Assembly (NCBI GenBank): GCA_003488145.1 | Contig: DNMQ01000478.1 | Location: 1 to 8,941, forward strand | Direction: 5' to 3' | Source: Pseudomonas sp. | GTDB taxonomy: Bacteria; Pseudomonadota; Gammaproteobacteria; Pseudomonadales; Pseudomonadaceae | Length of the DNA stretch: 8,941 nucleotides | Part shown: piece after piece, positions 6,498 through 8,941 of the stretch | Layout of the letters: each line of letters opens with the position of its first letter | How positions within the stretch are numbered: position 1 is the first letter of the stretch | The notes under the pieces: generated by a model | What the model was told of the DNA's origin: nothing | The model's input: only the letters and a program-made list of their open reading frames with translations | Database searches by the model: none | Program-made: the position numbers and the translations under genes

Positions 6498-7358
6498 ATG
6501 AGCGACTTTCAGGAAACTCTCTACGAGGGATACGGGCAGCGGTTCCAAGTCGACAAGCTGCTGCACGAGATGCGCACCGAGCATCAGCATCTGGTGATAT
6601 TCGAGAACCCGCGCATGGGCCGGGTAATGGCCCTGGACGGCGTGATCCAGACCAGCGAAGCCGACGAATTCATCTACCACGAGATGCTCGCCCACGTGCC
6701 GATCCTGGCTCATGGCCTGGCGCGCCGGGTGCTGATCATCGGTGGCGGCGACGGTGGCATCCTCCGTGAAGTGGCACGTCATCGCGATATCGAAAGCATC
6801 ACCATGGTCGAGATCGACGGCGCCGTAGTGGAGATGTGCAGGGAGTTCCTGCCGAATCATTCCGCCGGCACCTTCGAGGACCCGCGGCTGAATCTGGTGA
6901 TCGATGACGGCATGCACTTCGTGGCGACCACCGAAGAGAAGTTCGACGTCATCATTTCAGACTCCACCGATCCCATCGGCCCGGGTGAAGTGTTGTTCTC
7001 GGAGAACTTCTACCAGGCCTGTCGCCGCTGCCTGAACGAAGGTGGCATTCTCGTTGCGCAGAACGGTACGCCGTTCATGCAACTGGGTGAACTGCAGACC
7101 ACTGCCAAACGCATGCAGGGCCTGTTCGCCGACTGGCATTTCTACCAGGCGGCCGTGCCGACCTACATCGGTGGGGCCATGTCCTTTGCCTGGGGCGCGT
7201 GCAGTGCCGAGAGCCGCAAGCTGCCGCTGGAAGCTCTGATGCAGCGCTTCGCCGGCAGCGGCATCGTTACGCGGTATTACAACCCGCATGTGCACATTGG
7301 CGCTTTTGCTCTGCCGCAATACATGTTGCATGCGATCACCAAGCCCAGCAACGACTGA
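6498..7358 (+). CDS. speE: Spermidine synthase (polyamine aminopropyltransferase)
   Basis: This cytoplasmic enzyme transfers the aminopropyl group of decarboxylated S-adenosylmethionine to putrescine, giving spermidine and 5'-methylthioadenosine. The protein is 286 residues, the normal bacterial length. It shows the N-terminal [19 protein letters not shown] block (residues 47-65), the nucleotide-binding [10 protein letters not shown] (78-87), VEID at 104-107, the catalytic DSTDPIGPG (155-163, with D155 and D158) and YIGG at 223-226. GGGAG at 6486-6490 lies 7 bases before the ATG. It stands alone on its strand, divergent from alkA and closed by a strong terminator at 7405-7437. Its by-product methylthioadenosine feeds the salvage pathway that includes mtnB, mtnC and mtnD about 2 kb upstream. 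The first step of that pathway is not encoded here. Confidence 0.97.
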   Translation: MSDFQETLYEGYGQRFQVDKLLHEMRTEHQHLVIFENPRMGRVMALDGVIQTSEADEFIYHEMLAHVPILAHGLARRVLIIGGGDGGILREVARHRDIESITMVEIDGAVVEMCREFLPNHSAGTFEDPRLNLVIDDGMHFVATTEEKFDVIISDSTDPIGPGEVLFSENFYQACRRCLNEGGILVAQNGTPFMQLGELQTTAKRMQGLFADWHFYQAAVPTYIGGAMSFAWGACSAESRKLPLEALMQRFAGSGIVTRYYNPHVHIGAFALPQYMLHAITKPSND

Positions 7359-7404
7359 TTCCAGATCGTGATAACGGCGCAGTAACACGCGCTGTGCTTG
7401 ATCC

Positions 7405-7437
7405 ACGGCCCGCCCGGCAACGGTGCGGGCCGTTTTT
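7405..7437 (+). terminator. Rho-independent terminator of speE
   Basis: ACGGCCCGC (7405-7413) pairs perfectly with GCGGGCCGT (7425-7433), giving a 9-bp GC-rich stem. Inside it CCG (7414-7416) and CGG (7421-7423) extend the helix past one bulged T (7424) and are closed by a GCAA tetraloop of the stable GNRA type. Five T residues (7433-7437) follow at once. It lies 47 bases after the speE stop. The opposite strand has no T-run after the stem, so it works in one direction only. Confidence 0.92.
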
Positions 7438-7688
7438 GCATCCAGCGTCTGGGTTGAACTGCCGGGACTTTTCCGGGTTCTACTGGAGCGAGGCCGCGCG
7501 CTTGGGCCGGGGGTTAATTAAGCCCTCGCAGTTGGCACCGCGGCCTGCTAGCTTGTCAGCGTGGACTGCGTCCACCGCGTCACTTCGACTAGCTGTTGCG
7601 ACTCCCGTTTGCCCGATGTCTTGACGACGGAGCCGATCTCCCGCTGAGCTCGTGGCAACTTCATCCAGGTATGAGAGGAGGTTGATTT
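7438..7688. other. Non-coding stretch before the RraB-like gene, with inverted repeats
   Basis: I see no credible gene in these 251 bases between the speE terminator and the RraB-like start. It holds three symmetric elements. The first is an imperfect stem at 7456-7480 (GAAC/GTTC and CCGG/CCGG with a 2-base bulge), flanked by TCCAG 7441-7445 and CTGGA 7483-7487. The second is an AT-only palindrome TTAATTAA at 7514-7521 within a near-symmetric GGGG...GCCC frame. The third is a perfect 6-bp inverted repeat GTGGAC-TGC-GTCCAC at 7561-7575. A -35-like TTGACG lies at 7621-7626 without a good -10 partner. The promoter of the downstream gene must presumably be here, but I cannot place it. Confidence 0.5.
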
Positions 7689-8030
7689 ATGAGCACCACC
7701 TTCCACGAGGATGTCAGCAGCACCGTTCTGCGCCGGATGAAGGAGGGCGGTTTCGATTTCGCCCGAGTCCATCCAATCGAGTTCTATGCGGTATTTTCCG
7801 AACAGGACCGCGCTCAGAGGGCCGCGCAGAACTTTCGCGGCGAAACCATCAATACCCAGGTGTTTCCGCGTGAGGACGGAAGCTGGAATCTGCAGGTAAG
7901 CAAGGTGATGTATGCGACGTTCGATGGCATCGGCGATTTCGAGCAGGATCTTGAATACCTGGTCGAACCCCTCGGTGGGGTGCTTGATGGCTGGGGCGTC
8001 ACCCAGGAGATCGAAGGTCAGGGTGCCTGA
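7689..8030 (+). CDS. RraB-like protein (ribonuclease E inhibitor B family)
   Basis: This 113-residue soluble acidic protein has no signal peptide or membrane segment. The region FYAVFSEQDRAQRAAQNF (about residues 32-49) followed by VFPREDGSWNLQVSKVMYAT (58-77) and the C-terminal LEYLVEPLGGVLDGWGV matches the RraB/YjgD family pattern. In Escherichia coli RraB binds RNase E and alters which RNAs it cleaves; whether this protein does the same is inference from family. A strong AGGAGG at 7676-7681 lies 7 bases before the ATG and fixes the start. The gene has its own long upstream region and appears to be transcribed alone. It converges on a LysR-type gene with 11 bases between the stops and no visible terminator. 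Confidence 0.8.
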   Translation: MSTTFHEDVSSTVLRRMKEGGFDFARVHPIEFYAVFSEQDRAQRAAQNFRGETINTQVFPREDGSWNLQVSKVMYATFDGIGDFEQDLEYLVEPLGGVLDGWGVTQEIEGQGA

Positions 8031-8041
8031 CCGTTCTATCC

Positions 8042-8941
8042 TCACTCCCGCTTGAAGCCGCTCTGAAGTGCCTGGTCCCAGGGAGGGACCGGGCCGAAGC
8101 GGTTTTTCAGAAACTCCAGCAACAGACGGCTCCGCGAGTCGGCCTCGCGTCGCAATCGCAGCGCGTAGATGCCGCTGGCTTCCGGTTGCGGCAATCCCCC
8201 TTCGCAGAACAGCGGCAGCAGTTCGCCACGCAGCAGCTGGTCGCTGATCAGCCAGGTTGGCAGGTGGGCGATGCCAAGTCCCGCCAATGCCCCTGCCAGC
8301 AGCGCTTCGGCATTGTTCGCCACCATGCGCAGGCGACCCGGGCGCAGCAGTTGCGGTCGCCCGCCGCGCTCGAAGCGCCACGCATGGGGCGGCGCCAGCG
8401 CATCCCAGTCCAACCCATCATGGTCGGGCAATTCCTCCGGTTGTAGTGGCACGCCGCGGCGTTCCAGATAGGCTGGGCTGGCGCAGACTACTCGCACCAT
8501 CGGCGCCAGCGGTGTGGCGACCAGACGGGTGTCGGCCAGCGGGCCGATGCGCAACACCAGATCGACCTCACCCAGGTGCTCGCCGTGCAGGTCGACGAAG
8601 CTGTCGATCAGACGCAGCTGGATATCGACTCCCGGATAGGCCTGGAGAAATTCGGCCAGGGCCGGCGCCAGATGACGGCGACCGAAGGGGGCCGGTGCGT
8701 CGATCCGGATGCGGCCTTCCGGTGCGCTGTCCAGCGACGTCGCTTCGGCGCGCGCCAGGTGCAGTTCCTGCACGATGCGCCGGGCGCGCTCGGCGAATGC
8801 CAATGCGGCGGGCATCGGGCGAACCGCGTGGGTGCTGCGGTTGAACAGCTGGCAGCCCAGTGCCTGTTCCAGTGCATCGATGCGCCGCGCCACCGCCGAC
8901 GGTGTCAGGCCGTGGCGGCGCGCGGCGGCGGAGAAGCTGCC
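8042..8941 (-). CDS. LysR-family transcriptional regulator, 5' end outside window
   Basis: The visible 299 residues lack roughly the first 20-25 of a usual LysR protein, because the gene runs off the right edge. The sequence opens within the winged helix-turn-helix (GSFSAAARRHGLTPSAVARR, then IDALEQALGCQLFNRSTH), followed by the linker helix and a substrate-binding domain from about visible residue 75 to 285. The pattern PEGRIRIDAPAPFGRRHLAPAL and the LRIGPLADTRLVATPL segment are typical of the CrgA-like group of LysR proteins. The effector and targets cannot be deduced. Such regulators often control a divergent neighbour, which here would lie beyond the window. The 3' end converges on the RraB-like gene, so no functional link between them is implied. 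Confidence 0.93.
   Translation of the reverse strand, partial: GSFSAAARRHGLTPSAVARRIDALEQALGCQLFNRSTHAVRPMPAALAFAERARRIVQELHLARAEATSLDSAPEGRIRIDAPAPFGRRHLAPALAEFLQAYPGVDIQLRLIDSFVDLHGEHLGEVDLVLRIGPLADTRLVATPLAPMVRVVCASPAYLERRGVPLQPEELPDHDGLDWDALAPPHAWRFERGGRPQLLRPGRLRMVANNAEALLAGALAGLGIAHLPTWLISDQLLRGELLPLFCEGGLPQPEASGIYALRLRREADSRSRLLLEFLKNRFGPVPPWDQALQSGFKRE

Noticed and set aside
7533..7548. A sigma54-like promoter, TGGCAC followed by TGCT.
   Set aside because: The GG and GC elements are 11 bases apart instead of the strict 10, and the T-rich part of the -12 element is missing.

Overview
The window looks like chromosome from a high-GC gammaproteobacterium of the Pseudomonas/Stutzerimonas type. 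All protein families fit that group. The backbone aroC - MFS transporter - mtnB - mtnD - mtnC ... alkA - speE matches, from memory, the order in Pseudomonas aeruginosa (PA1681-PA1687). No tRNA, rRNA, CRISPR array, insertion sequence or phage gene is visible.

Layout. Positions 1-162 hold the aroC promoter. Positions 163-4381 carry five co-directional genes: aroC (chorismate synthase), a 12-TM MFS transporter, and mtnB, mtnD, mtnC, which are three late steps of the methionine salvage pathway. The transporter stop overlaps the mtnB start, and mtnD and mtnC are 1 nt apart, so at least transporter-mtnBDC is probably one operon. Positions 4458-5429 hold a small second cluster: two tandem paralogous two-TM proteins of the PLDc_N type and an exported histidine-phosphatase-family protein. 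Converging on it from the minus strand is alkA (3-methyladenine DNA glycosylase II), split by what looks like a single missing base near 5958. Divergent from alkA is speE (spermidine synthase, 6498-7358), which ends in a strong intrinsic terminator. After a 330-base gap with several inverted repeats comes a small RraB-like gene (7689-8030). It is followed, convergently, by a LysR-family regulator whose 5' end lies beyond the right edge.

How the genes fit together. SpeE releases 5'-methylthioadenosine (MTA) when it makes spermidine. MtnB, MtnC and MtnD belong to the route that turns MTA back into methionine. The early enzymes (MTA phosphorylase/nucleosidase, MtnA) and the final transaminase are not in the window. 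The transporter translationally coupled to mtnB is a reasonable candidate for moving a methylthio-sugar or related compound, but nothing in its sequence shows the substrate.

Most of the window is ordinary core genome. I do not see a convincing undescribed system. The points most worth a second look are the broken alkA, the paralogous small membrane proteins with the exported phosphatase sitting inside an otherwise conserved gene order, the transporter-mtnB coupling, and the structured non-coding DNA before the RraB-like gene.
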